A DNA stretch of 64,000 bases from the NCBI RefSeq assembly GCF_030052815.1, contig NW_026614703.1, forward strand, positions 62,001 to 126,000, written 5' to 3'. Below are positions 45,136 through 56,840 of the stretch, in pieces (within the stretch, counting starts at the first letter, position 1; every line of letters starts with the position of its first letter). The stretch is from Hevea brasiliensis. Lineage: Eukaryota > Streptophyta > Magnoliopsida > Malpighiales > Euphorbiaceae. Position numbers and translations under genes: made by a program. The notes beneath the pieces are model-generated. The model was given only the letters and a program-made list of their open reading frames with translations. It made no database searches and was not told where the DNA came from.

Positions 45136-47800
45136 TGTCACACCTTATCCCTACATAAGGCATGACATGATCCCGTAATATATCTAATGAATTACCAAAC
45201 TTCGCCTACCGATAATTCATTAAATATATTACAAGAGATTTTAAACAATTTCAATCCCTTTTAAAGTGAAAAGAAATGATAAATAACCATTAAAGAACTT
45301 ATTATTGGGGTTTCTATCATAACGATAATTTTTGATCTTTTCGAAATTTCTAGGATTTTTATAGAAATTTTGACAGAGTCCGTCTATCAATTGAGAAAAC
45401 AATTCTTCAAAACCTGTTAAAAACACTCCCAATATATGTCTTAACCACGACTCTAATAATTTCAACACAATTCAATCTCATCAACTCAATTAGAGTTAGC
45501 AATTCATTATTTGAAAAATTCAAAAAGAACTTAAGCATTTCATTAATAAGAAATAACATGTCTACATTACAAATATTTACATTGATAAAAAATAAAATTC
45601 CAAAATCTTTATACAACTGCTCAAGTTTTTCATGTACATACACACAGATACATATACATTAAAAGAAAATTCACAATGGTATAATCTATATACCAGGTAA
45701 CGACTCCAAAATAATGATCACTCCTCATCACAAGCAGCATACTCTATTGCTTTATCTGCCTCTTTACCTGCGATAACATAAATAAGCTATCGCTGAGCCA
45801 AAGACTCAATAGTGCACAACTAAAAAAAATAATATTTTACACATCAATATAAATCACAATTTTCCAAACTAAATCAATTGAAATGTTAACGCATATAAAA
45901 TCATGCTTTATTTTTGAAGCCAGATAATCACTTAACAAAAATAAATTTTATTCTATCAATCATAAAATAAAAATTTTGAAAAGTCACACAGTTTTAATCA
46001 TGACACGATTATCCAATTCGTCCAAATAATCAAAGGCTAATGCGGAATGCAAAGGCTAGTTAGCACATCTATATGAGTACTCATTCAATTCGTCCTCAAC
46101 TGGCACACACCTCAACACTTCAGCCAGAGAAGGAATACAAATCCAATTAGTCCCACTAGACAGGCTAGTGAGGAATTCAAAACACATAGTTATGTCAACT
46201 GTGGTTTCAAACCATTTTAATAATTTTTCATTCATCAAATGCATTTGTCAATTCACAATCATTTTCCATTCAAACAATTACCCAAAATTGGGCTAGCAAT
46301 ACATAATTTCTCAATTAGGATTTTCAATGCAACAAAGGTCATAAATCATTCATATAATTCATTCAAAACAAAAATTAAATTTGAAAACAAATTGGTAGTG
46401 GTTGTTGTGTACAAGCCTCTTTAATTAGTCTTGACTTGATCCAACTTTTTCTCTTTCTTTGGATGGCTCCTTTCCAATTGAAACACATAATTAAAGTGTT
46501 TCAATACCCATCCAAATTATTTCTAATAATTAATTCAACAATTGAATTTTACATACTTAATTTACTTATAAAGTCTCATAAGGTTAGGTTCTTTGCATTT
46601 GATGTTATTGTGGTTACTATTCACATTACTATTCACACAAATTTTTTGACTATTTCATAAATAATAATTATACAAATTCTAATTTCATGCTAGTACCACA
46701 TTTTGGATTATAAACTTGTTGGCATTAGTTGCCAATTGCAATTCAAGTGTTCCTAGAAGTAATTTCAAATTTAAATTGAACACATCAAAACCCTTAAATC
46801 CCATGGCTGGCTGAAAATTAAATTTAGGGTTCATGCAAAATTTCTTTCATTTCTTCATTAATTTCCACTTATTCAACTTAATTTCAACCAATTATACAAA
46901 AAGAAAAGCTTGGAATCACTTGCCTCTAATGGAGCTTTTCCTCACTCTTCTAATCTTCACTATCTTTAGTTTCTTTTGCTCTTAATATTCTTCTCAAGCT
47001 TAGTTATCAAGTTTTTAGTAAGGTAGACATAGATTTTATGAGGTAAAACTAGGGATTATAAGCTTGGTTTGGCCATTAATGGAGGATTTTTGGAGAGGAA
47101 TTGAGAGAGAGGGACGGCTACATGAAGAAGAAAAAGCTAAATTATTTCTTTTTAATTTTTTTTTGTCTCTATTTATGTATAATTATCCCCACATTTATGT
47201 AATTTAAAATTATAAATTTTATTATGTCCTGCTTAGGTAATGCTTATGTCATAAAGCACTTTAAAAATTGAATTTTTCTTTTCTTTTTCTCTTCTTTCAC
47301 TATACCTATTCACTTTTAATTTATTTTTCAATATTTTAATTTTACACATTTTAATAGACATTTAGGTTAAAAGTCACCTCTAAGGGTGAATTGACCAAAA
47401 TACTCCTTTTCGGGTCTGATCGATTTTTCTAATAGCACTAGGTCACTTCCTTAACTCTGATTCAATTATTTGAACTTGTTTTCTATTCCTTTCTGTGGTT
47501 TTCACATTACCATTAGTTTCACAATTATCCCTAGGTCATAGGGTCTCACACGAATTTAGGGTAGCAACTGAGCTCGCAGTCACTTCCCGGTTCAGTCACC
47601 CATCGCTGGGACCTCGGTTCATTTAACCGATTATGCTTTGTTTTTCTTATTTCCATTTCACCTTCATGTGATTTCTATTAGTTTTTATTTGTGGCTTTTC
47701 TAGATGACATAGATATAGCTCTAGACATCCTGACTGTCCGAACAGACACTAGTCACCGGAATAGTAGAATGTATAGACTACTTAGTATGGGGGCATTATA
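45136..47800 (-). repeat. Family B 3' LTR (with internal deletion)
   Basis: Low-coordinate end TGTCACACCTTATCCC; the other end is mutated to ...GGGGGCATTATA from the expected GGGGGTGTTACA. Relative to the 5' LTR, about 0.83 kb is missing at about 46768 (54207-55034 in the partner). Confidence 0.93.
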
Positions 47801-47816
47801 ATTTTTCCCCCCTTAA
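47801..47816 (-). promoter_or_regulatory. Family B polypurine tract
   Basis: The minus strand reads TTAAGGGGGGAAAAAT directly before the 3' LTR. Confidence 0.85.
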
Positions 47817-49170
47817 AAGAAATTTCTTCCCAAAATTTTACTTGATATTAGTCTCTGAATAATTGTGGGTGCTGCCTCCTCATGTCTTCCTCGCACTCCT
47901 AAGTATCCTCCTAGCCTGAGTGATGGTTCCACAACACCTTGACCAGTGGTATTTGCTTATTCCTTAGTTGCTTCACCTCATGTGCCAAGATCTCTATAGG
48001 CTCTTCCTCATAAGTGAGGTCTGGATTCACTTCAATCTCTTTTATTGGTGGAATGTGAGATGGGTCTGATCTGTACCTCCTTAATATAGATACGTGGAAG
48101 ACATTGTGAATCATTTCTTGCTCTGGAGGTAGTACCAATTTATATGCTAAAGGACTCACTCTTTTTAGAACCTCATACGGCCCGATAAAGCGAGGACTCA
48201 GCTTCCCCTTTTTGCCAAATCTCATAATTTTCTTCTAAGGAGAAACCTTGAGGAATACCTTGCCACCCACAGCATGCTCAATGTCTCTTCTTTTTAGATC
48301 AATGTAGGACTTTTGATGGTCTGATGCAGCCTTGAGTCTATATCTGATAAGCTTAATTTTCTCCTTAGTTTGTTGAAGAATTTCTGGGCCAATCAGTTTC
48401 CTTTCACCCACTTCATCCCAACACAAAGGAGTTCTGCACTTTCTGTGATACAAAGCTTCATATGGAGGCATCCCAATGCTTGATTGATAACTATTATTGT
48501 TGGTAAATTCAATCAAAGGCAAGTGTGTGTCCCAACTACCTTTAAACTCAATCACACAAGCCCATAACATATCCTTCAAGATGTAAATTACCCTCTCAGA
48601 CTGGCCATCTGTTTGTGGATGGAATACAGTACTAAAGTTCAATCTAGTTCCTAGGGCTTTTTGCAAATTACCCCAGAATCTAAAAGTGAACCTCAGATCT
48701 CTGTCTAACATAATAGATACCGACACTCCATGAAGTCTCATTATCTCATCAATGTACAGTTTAGCCAATTTGTCCAGGCTATAGTCCATCTTCACTGGCA
48801 GAAAGTGAGCAAACTTGGTCAATCCATCCACAATGACCTATACTACATTATGATTCTTCTGTGTTCTAGGAAGTCCCAACACAAAATCCATCGTGATTCG
48901 TTCCCATTTTCACTTGGAAATTGGCAATGGCTGTAGCAAACCAGCTGGCACTTAGTGTTCGGCCATTACTTATTGATAAGTTAGGCATTTAGATACATAA
49001 TCAGCTATATCCTTCTTCATACCCATCCACCAATAGTGCTTTTTTACCGTTCTATACATTTTAGTCCCACTAGGGTGCATAGCAAAAGGAGAGTCATGTG
49101 TTTCCTTCATAATGATTTTTCGTAATTCCACCTCCTTTCGGAACGCACACTTTGCTCTAGTGTAACTTTA
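47817..49170 (-). pseudogene. Family B integrase with C-terminal chromodomain
   Basis: The integrase core (48235-48831) keeps FAHFLPVKMDYSLDKLAK, HGVSVSIMLDRDLRF (second catalytic D), FHPQTDGQSER (catalytic E) and the FTNNNSYQSSIGM block. The zinc-binding N-terminal part upstream is in pieces. Downstream, 47911-48225 shows the GPYEVLKRVSPLAYKLVLP domain and HNVFHVSILRRY. It then has a chromodomain-like end (LTYEEEPIEILAHEVKQLRN, then VKVLWNHH), the hallmark of chromoviruses and thought to direct insertion to heterochromatin. A stop separates the core from the C-terminal region near 48233. Confidence 0.88.
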
Positions 49171-49199
49171 AGCCATCATCATTCATTGAAAATCCAGGT

Positions 49200-50470
49200 T
49201 TCTTGCCATCTCAAACTTCTTCCATCAATTTCTGATACTTTTCATCATTTTGTGCTACCGTTTTAATCTAATCAGTTAGCAATGGCTTCACTTGCCAAGT
49301 AGCTATCATCTGTCCCTCATCATCTATCTCTAGATTAGCATGCAGTGCCCTCAACTCATATACCATAGACAAAGGAGAAACCTTTAAACTAGCCATAGTC
49401 TTGTGACTTAAGGCATCAGATACTACATTTGCTTTCCCTGGCTGATAATCTATTAAACAGTCATATTCTTTGATCAGTTCTAGCCATCTCCTCTATTTCA
49501 AATTCAACTCCTTTTGTGTGCCCAGATATTTCAAGCTCTTGTGATCTGTGTAAATATAACATTTCTCCCCATACAAATAGTGTCTTTAGATCTTCAGAGC
49601 AAATACAATGGTAGCAAGCTCCAAGTCATGTGTAGGGTAGTTCCTCTCATGTGGTTTCAACTGAAGTGATGCATAAGCAATGACATTTTGGTCTTGCATC
49701 AATACACAACCTAGCCCATTGTGAGAAGCATCGCTATAGATGGTATATTCCTTACCTAGAGTAGGTAAAGTCAGGACTGGAGCTTCAGTCAAACATTTTT
49801 TAACTCACCAAAGCTTTGCTAGCATTTATCAGTCTACTAAAATTTTACTTCTTTCCGAAGTAGCTTGGTCAGTGGAGATACTAACATAGAAAACCTCTTT
49901 ACAAAACGGCGGTAGTAACCAGCTAAGCACAGAAAACTGCAAACTTTTGTGACATTTCTGGGTGGCTTCCAATTAAGGATAGCTTCTACCTTGCTAGGAT
50001 CTACCTTAATGCCTTCAGCTAACACAATATGCCCCAAGAATGCAATTTTCTTTAGCCAAAATTCACACTTTGATAGCTTGGCATACAGCTATTTCTCCTT
50101 TAAGGTTTGTAGCACAATCCTCAGGTGCCTATCATGCTCTTCTTCACTCTTCAAATACACCAAAATATCGTCAATGAATACCACAATAAACTAATCTAAA
50201 TATAGCCTGAAGATAGTGTTCATCAGGTCCATAAAAGTAGCTGGAGCATTGCTTAACCCGAATGGCATAACCAGAAACTCATAAATGCCATATCGAGTTC
50301 TAAAAGCAATTTTTGGAATACTCTGCTCTTGTACCCTCAACTGATAATAACCTGATCTCAAGTCAATTTTAGAGAACACAGCTGCACCCTTCAACTGATC
50401 AAACAAGTCATCTATGTGACGTAATGGATATCTAATTTTTATGGTCACCTTGTTCAACTATATATAGTCA
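49200..50470 (-). pseudogene. Family B reverse transcriptase and RNase H
   Basis: RT motifs appear in order: [16 protein letters not shown] (motif A), [18 protein letters not shown] (motif B), then after a stop the FIDDIL box (near 50165) in the same frame. 49837-50037 gives [12 protein letters not shown] and GYYRRFVK, and the RNase H starts at 49586-49792 with [16 protein letters not shown]. At least four stops or frameshifts interrupt it. The overall order and spacing are those of plant Tekay pol. Confidence 0.88.
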
Positions 50471-51180
50471 ATACATAGGCAGAGAGTACCATCTTTCTTC
50501 TTAACAAACAATTCCTTCAACTCAGCAGGTGCCATTCTATACGGAGTAATGGAGATTGGTTCCACATCATGCATAACCTCTATTTCGAACTGCACCTTTC
50601 TTTTCGGAGGAAATCTTGGCAATTCTTCAGGAAATATATCCGAAAAGTCACATACAGTAGGAATATCCCTCAATACTGGACTCCCTACTTGGGTATCTAT
50701 CATGTGAGCCAAATATGCTTCACACCCCTTCCGAATCATTTTTCTAGCCAGTGCAGCTGAAATGAGATTTGATGGTAATAACTGCCTCTCCCCATGTATT
50801 ACCACATCACCATATTGAGGGAGGCCAAAAGCGGTTGTCTTCAGTCTACAGTCAATCATGGTATGATGCCTGGCTAACCAATCCATGCCCAAGATGATGT
50901 CATAATCTCTGAAGGGCATTTCAATCAAATTAGATAGGAAAGTATGTCCTTGGATCACCAAAAGACAATCCTTATACATTCTGTTTACCCTAACCTCTTA
51001 TCCTAATGGACTAGTTACTAGCACCTCAAAATCCATTTTCACATAAGGAACAAAAATAAAACAAGTGATGCTAGCGCTAACATAGGAGTGAGTAGACCTG
51101 GGATCAAATAACACATACACATCTTGTTCACAGATAGAGAATGTACTAGCTACAATATCAGATGTTTCTACTCTTCTCTC
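50471..51180 (-). pseudogene. Family B protease
   Basis: The open part 50458-50979 contains LIEMPFRDYDIILGMDWLAR, the conserved strand after the protease flap in gypsy elements, and ends in the linker to RT ([16 protein letters not shown]). Upstream the active-site loop reads FDPRSTHS, where the glycine of the family's DPGSTHS is replaced by arginine. Confidence 0.8.
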
Positions 51181-52381
51181 TATCGTATAGTGTATACTCT
51201 AGCTGGAGCACTACCTTGCTCTGACTGATTAACTGTACCCTGACTACCTGAGGTACTGCCCCTACCTCTACCTCTGCCTCTACTAGCTAGCTGTGAACCT
51301 CTGGTGGAAGAACTCCGAACAGATCCTTCTGCTATGGTAGTAAGTGGCCCAAATCTACGGGCACTAGTCCAATCTTTAGCAAAGTGTCCTGTACCACCGC
51401 AATTATAACAGGCACTGGTAGCCTTATAGCATACCCCACCATGGTTCTTATCGCATTTCTCACAAAGACGGGGAGGGAAGGAACTTCTGGTCATCTGCTG
51501 GCCAGATCTAGGTGGTCTCTGTCCCAAAAATCTTCCCCTACCAGATTTTCTACTACTCTGTCCCCTGAAGTTCTTCGTCTTACCAGTATTACCACTGGAA
51601 CTCTGATTCACTGGCTTTCCACTATTCTCTTTTTCTGTTTTCTCTTTCTCAGGTGCCCCTTCTGATTCTATCCTCTCTAGCTCTAGGGCTTGAGATATGA
51701 ATTCAAAAAAGTTGTCATGCCAAAATTCGACCACTTGCATTCTTAAACTAGGCTTCAACCCAGCTCAAATTGTTTACATCTTTTTCTGCTGGCAGTGAGT
51801 AGGCTCCCGGCGTAGTGGCTCAGGAGGGAGAATTCCCTTTTATACTCGGCCACTGTTCGGCTTCCCTCTTTCAGACTTAAAAATTCTTGCAGTTTCATGT
51901 CCACATCGGTGTCTGGGACGTATTTCTGTCTGAACTCTCTGAGGAAGTCATCCCATGTCAGTACCAGGGGTTCCACCAAACTATGGGGGATGGTTTTCCA
52001 CCAATCATATGCATCTCCCTGTAGTAGTGAGATTGAGTATTCAAACTATAATTCGTCTGTGCAGTGTAGCTTTTTAAATACTCTCTCCATTCTTTCTAAC
52101 CACTGCTCTGTTTCTAAAGGGTCCACTGCACCCTTAAACTCAGTAGCCCCATATTTGATCAGCTTATCATACTGCTTGGCTGAAGGTAGGGGTTGCACTA
52201 CTAGTGCTTGAATTGGGGCTTGGGTTGGCATGTTCTCAGCCATTTGTGGAGCAAACTGTGTAGGGAACTACTGCATGGGTGGAGCTGGTGTAGCTGACCC
52301 ACTAGCATTCTGAAGAGCTGGGACTTCCCCCTGTCCCTCAGCCTCAACTGATTGCTCAACTGAGCGATCTCCTTCCTCCAT
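51181..52381 (-). pseudogene. Family B gag
   Basis: Starts at an ATG (52381-52379) followed by an acidic N-terminus. The capsid core shows ATEFKGAVDPLETEQWLERM, then WDDFLREFRQKYVPD and FLSLKEGSRTVAEYKREF. A CCHC knuckle (CYNCGGTGHFAKD, final cysteine changed to tryptophan) follows at about 51370-51410, then an Arg/Gly-rich tail. Stops occur near 52284, 52048 and 51754. Confidence 0.85.
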
Positions 52382-52551
52382 ATTCAATTAGAGGATATTC
52401 TATCTCCTGAACAAACAACACAAGGAGATTTCCCTCCGTCAGTTCATATTCATAATGTAATGCACTGTATGTATCAATCAATGACATTGAGCTGTTGTAC
52501 TTATCAAGAAAAATATTCAAATTCATAGTTCAAAACATGCTTTCAAAACTA

Positions 52552-52563
52552 GCTCTGATACCA
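52552..52563 (-). promoter_or_regulatory. Family B primer binding site
   Basis: The minus strand reads TGGTATCAGAGC (tRNA-Met), eight bases from the 5' LTR end. Confidence 0.92.
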
Positions 52564-52571
52564 CTAAAACA

Positions 52572-55500
52572 TGTCACACCTTATCCCTACATAAGGCATG
52601 ACATGATCCCGTAATATATCTAATAAATTACTGAACTTCGCCTACCGATAATCCATTAAATATATTACAAGAGATTTTAAACAATTTCAATCCCTTTTAA
52701 AGTGAAAAGAAATGATAAATAACCATTAAAGAATTTTTTATTGGGGTTTATATCATAATGATAATTTTTGATCTTTTCAGAATTTCTAGGATTTTTACAG
52801 AAATTTTGACCAAGTTCTGTCTATAAATTAAGAAAACAGTTCTTCAAAACCTGTTAAAAATACTCCCAATATATGTCTTAACCACAACTCTAATAATTTT
52901 AACACAATTCAATCTCATCAACTCAATTAGAGGTAGCAATTCATTATTTGAAAAATTCAAAACGAACTTAAGCATTTCATTAATAAGAAATAACAGGTTT
53001 ACATTATAAATATTTACACTGATCAAAAATAAAATTCCAAAATCTTTATACAACTGCTCATGCCTGTCATGTACATACACACAGATATATATACATTAAA
53101 AGAAAATTCTCAAGGGTATAATCTATATACCCGGCAACGACTCTAAAATAATGATCACTCCTCGTTACAAGCAGCCTACTCTGCTGCTTTATCTGCCTCT
53201 TTTCTTGCGACAGCATAAACAAGCTATCGCTGAGCCAAAGACTCAGTGGTGCACAAAAAAAAAAAAAAAATTTTACACATCAATATAAATCACAAATTTC
53301 TAAGCTAAATCAATTGAAATGTTAATGCATATAAAATCATGCTTTATTTCTGAAGCTAGAGAATCACTTAACAAAAACAAATTTTATTCCATCAATCATA
53401 AAATAAAAATTTTGAGAAGTCATATAATTTTGATCATGACACGATTATCCAATTCGTCCCAATAACCAAAGGCTAGTGGGGAATGCGAAGGCTAGCTAGC
53501 ACATATATATGAGTACTCATTCAATTCGTCCTCAACTAGCACATACCTCAACACTTCAGCCAAAGACGAAATAGAAATCCAATTCGTCCCACTAGGTAGG
53601 TTAGTGAGGAATTCAAAACACATAGTCATGTCAATTGTGGTTTCAAACCATTTTAATAATTTTTCATACATCAAATGCATTTGTCAATTCACAATCATTT
53701 TCCATCCAAACAATTACCCAAAATTGGGCTAGCAATACATAATTTCTCAATTAGGATTTTCAATGCAACAAAGGTCATAAATCATTCATACAATTCATTC
53801 AAAATAAAAATTAAATTTGAAAACAAATTGGTAGTGGTTGTTGTGCACAAACCTCTTTAACTAGTCTTGACTTGATCCAACTTTTCCTCATTCCTTGGAT
53901 GTCTCCTTTCCAACTGAAACACATAATGAAAGTGTTTCAATACCCATCCAAATCATTTCTAATAATTAATCTAACAATTGAATTTTGCTTACTTAATTTA
54001 CTTATAAAGTCTCATAAGGTTGGGTTCTTTACATTTGATGTTATTGTGGTTACTATTCACATTGCTATTCACACAAATTTTGACTATTTCATAAATAATA
54101 ATTATACAAATTGTAATTTCATGCTGGTACCACATTTTGGGTTATAAACGTGTTGGCATTAGTCGCCAATTGCAATTCAAGTGTTCTTAGAAGTAATTTC
54201 AAATTTTTAGTTTTTGTTACCAATATTTACTATTCCATCGGACCAATTTAAAGTGGAAATTTGGCTAACATTTCTTCAACAAAGTTGTTTCTTAATGTCT
54301 CCAATTTAATGCCCCTTTTGAATCACTCCATTTGGAGTTTTGTAGCTCAAGTTATGGCATTTTTACCATAACTTGCTGGATTGGTCCATGTCTAGAATTT
54401 ATGGGCAAATTTGGTTCTGGCAGTTTTAATGAGCTAATTTTGGTTAGCAATTTGATTATGTTATGGTCAGAATTTGAGTTTCTGTTCTTCATGAAAGTTG
54501 TTATAATAGCTCTAAGCTTTTCATGAGTTCAAGAATCAGGTCATTTTGACCTCTCTACACAAAGTTATGGCCAATTGAACATGTACTATTCATTTGGTTA
54601 ATTCTATCCAGAATCAAACTACCAATTCCGGATTCAAGCAAATTTTGGATCAACTTCGGTTCAGTTTTTGGGCAAGGTTTCTTCATAAAAAATGAGACAT
54701 TATGACCCTATTTCATCTCCAATTGGCCTCACACTAATTGGAGGAACTCAATTCAATGTATAGCCATTTAAACTTGCTGGACTCATTGGTCCAGAATTCA
54801 GCCATTCAACATCCACAACTTATCTCAATTCCATTCATCAATTTACACTTATAAGCACACTAATTGACCATAATTGAGCATCACAACAACAATTGGTCAA
54901 CAATTCTAAAAAATCTCCAATTTCTTCTAAAACCTTAACCACCATAAACCCTAATTCTCCAATGTCACAATTCATGCAATTCACTCCATCAATCATACAT
55001 ACAAATTTCTTTAGGTTTAATTTCATGTTCAATTTAAATTGAACACATCAAAACCCTTAAATCCCAAGGCTGGCCAAAAATTAAATTTAGGGTTCATGTA
55101 AAGTTTCTTTCATTTCTTCATTAATTTCCACTTATTCAACTTAATTTTAAATTTAGGGTTCATGCAAAATTTTTTCCATTTCTTCATTAATTTCCACTTA
55201 TTCAACTTAATTTCAACCAATTATACAAAAAGAAAAGCTTGAAATCACTTACCTCTAATGGAGCTTTTCTTCACTCTTCTAATCTTCACTATCTTTAGTT
55301 TTTTTTGCTCCTAATATTCTTATTAAGCTTAGTTATCAAGTTTTTAGTAAGGTAGCTATAGATTTTATGAGGTAAAACTAGGGATTATAAGCTTGGTTTG
55401 GCCATTAATGGAGGATTTTTGGAGAGGAATTGAGAGAGAGGGACGGCAACATGAAGAAGAAAAAGCTAAATTATTTCTTTTTAATTTTTTTGTCTCTATT

Positions 55501-56137
55501 TATGTATAGTTATCCCCACATTTATGTAATTTAAAATTTTAAATTTTATTATGTCATGCTTAGGTAATGCTTACGTCATAAAGCACTTTAAAAATTAAAT
55601 TTTTTCTTTTCTTTTTCTCTTCTTTCACTATACCTCTTCACTTTTAATTTATTTTTCAATATTTCAATTTTACACATTTTAATGGACATTTAGGTTAAAA
55701 GTCACTTCTAAGGGTGAATTGACCAAAATGCTCATTATCGGGTCTGATCGATTTTTCTAATAACACTAGGTTACTTCCTGAACTCTGATTCAATTATTTG
55801 AACTTGTTCTCTATTCCTTTCTGTAGTTTTCACATTACCATTAGTTTCACAATTATCCCTAGGTCTAGGGTGTCATAGGGTCCCGCACGAATTTAGGGTA
55901 GCAACTGAGCTCGCAATCACTTCCCAGTTCGGTCACCCATCACTGGGACCTCGGTTTATTTAACGGATTATGCTTTATTTTTCTTATTTCCATTTCGCCT
56001 TCATGTGATTTCTATTAATTTTTATTTATGGCTTTTCTAGATGACATAGATATAGTTCTAGACATCCTGACTGTCTAGACAGACACTAGTCACTGAAACA
56101 GTAAAATGTATAGACTACTTAGTATGGGGGTGTTACA
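52572..56137 (-). repeat. Family B 5' LTR
   Basis: 3,566 bp with intact ends (TGTCACACC ... GGTGTTACA on the plus strand). It contains a 70-bp-class tandem duplication at about 55080-55215 (taaatttagggttcatg repeated), absent from the 3' LTR. Confidence 0.94.
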
Positions 56138-56142
56138 TAGCC
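56138..56142 (+). repeat. TSD TAGCC (right)
   Basis: Exact copy of 45131-45135. Confidence 0.95.
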
Positions 56143-56176
56143 AGTAAGCTAGTTTAGGAGGAAACAAGAATGAAGA
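56143..56176 (+). pseudogene. Copia gag fragment, right part
   Basis: Continues the gag at 44574-45135 in frame across the gypsy insertion (ELA, then SKLV, stop, EETRMK), matching the QEETRLK block expected at this point in that gag. It is cut by the LTR fragment at 56177. Confidence 0.7.
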
Positions 56177-56840
56177 TGAAGGAGCGGAAGCATGAAAAAC
56201 ACAAGTTTATATCACTGAATTAAAAAATTTTTCACCTAGGGTCACATGCATCATGCAAGATTCATTTTTATCTATTTGATTTTAATGATAAACAGCATAT
56301 TAAAACTCTTTTAATATGTTTTGGATCTAGATTTGCCTTTTAAGATTTTAGAATTAATTAGATTAATTCATTAGAACCCTAGATTAGATTAAGAACAAGT
56401 GCACTAACCTTTTGATGCATTGTAGTGTGTTTAGCACCTTTGGGATGTGCCTTAGGACACTAGGTGTTGTCTCTCTAGCTTGTCCACACCAAGATCACCA
56501 ATGGCAGCCCTTGAACAGCTTCTAAAGCTTTCCCAATCAATTAGAAAATCAAGTTTTGCCTTTTGAGCGATTACAAATGTAAACAGGACACTAGAAACGA
56601 TTTCTAGTATTTTTAATTCAAGAGATTGTTGTCTAATCTCTTTGAAATGGTGAGAGATGAAGAAGAGGAGAGGATAAAGCACTCAAAGGTGGCGGCACCA
56701 AAGAAGAACAGCAGCTTATAGTTTTTGTTCTTCCATCCTTACACTTATATAGCTAGGTCATCACTTAAAACCCTTGCCACATGTCACCTTTTGATTGGCT
56801 CTAGGTTTAATTGACCCAATCACATTGTGCCAAGTGTCAA
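56177..56840 (-). mobile_element. Copia LTR fragment (same family as 28805), inverted
   Basis: The minus strand matches the 3' part of the Copia LTR at 38100-38782, from the TTGACACTTGGCACAATG block to its terminal CTTCA (here complement of tgaaggagcggaag at 56177). It is cut at 56840 by the gypsy LTR. The rest of the LTR should lie beyond the right end of the window. Confidence 0.9.

Larger units (their letters stand above)
45136..56137 (-). mobile_element. Complete Tekay-type gypsy element, family B (11,002 bp)
   Basis: A minus-strand chromodomain gypsy element with a 5' LTR of 3,566 bp (52572-56137) and a 3' LTR of 2,665 bp (45136-47800). It has a tRNA-Met primer site (52552-52563), gag, protease, RT, RNase H, integrase with chromodomain, and a polypurine tract (about 47801-47816). 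TAGCC is duplicated on both sides. The length difference between LTRs comes from a deletion in the 3' copy and a small tandem duplication in the 5' copy. Coding regions carry many stops and frameshifts, so it is dead. It is inserted in the Copia gag at 44574. Confidence 0.95.
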
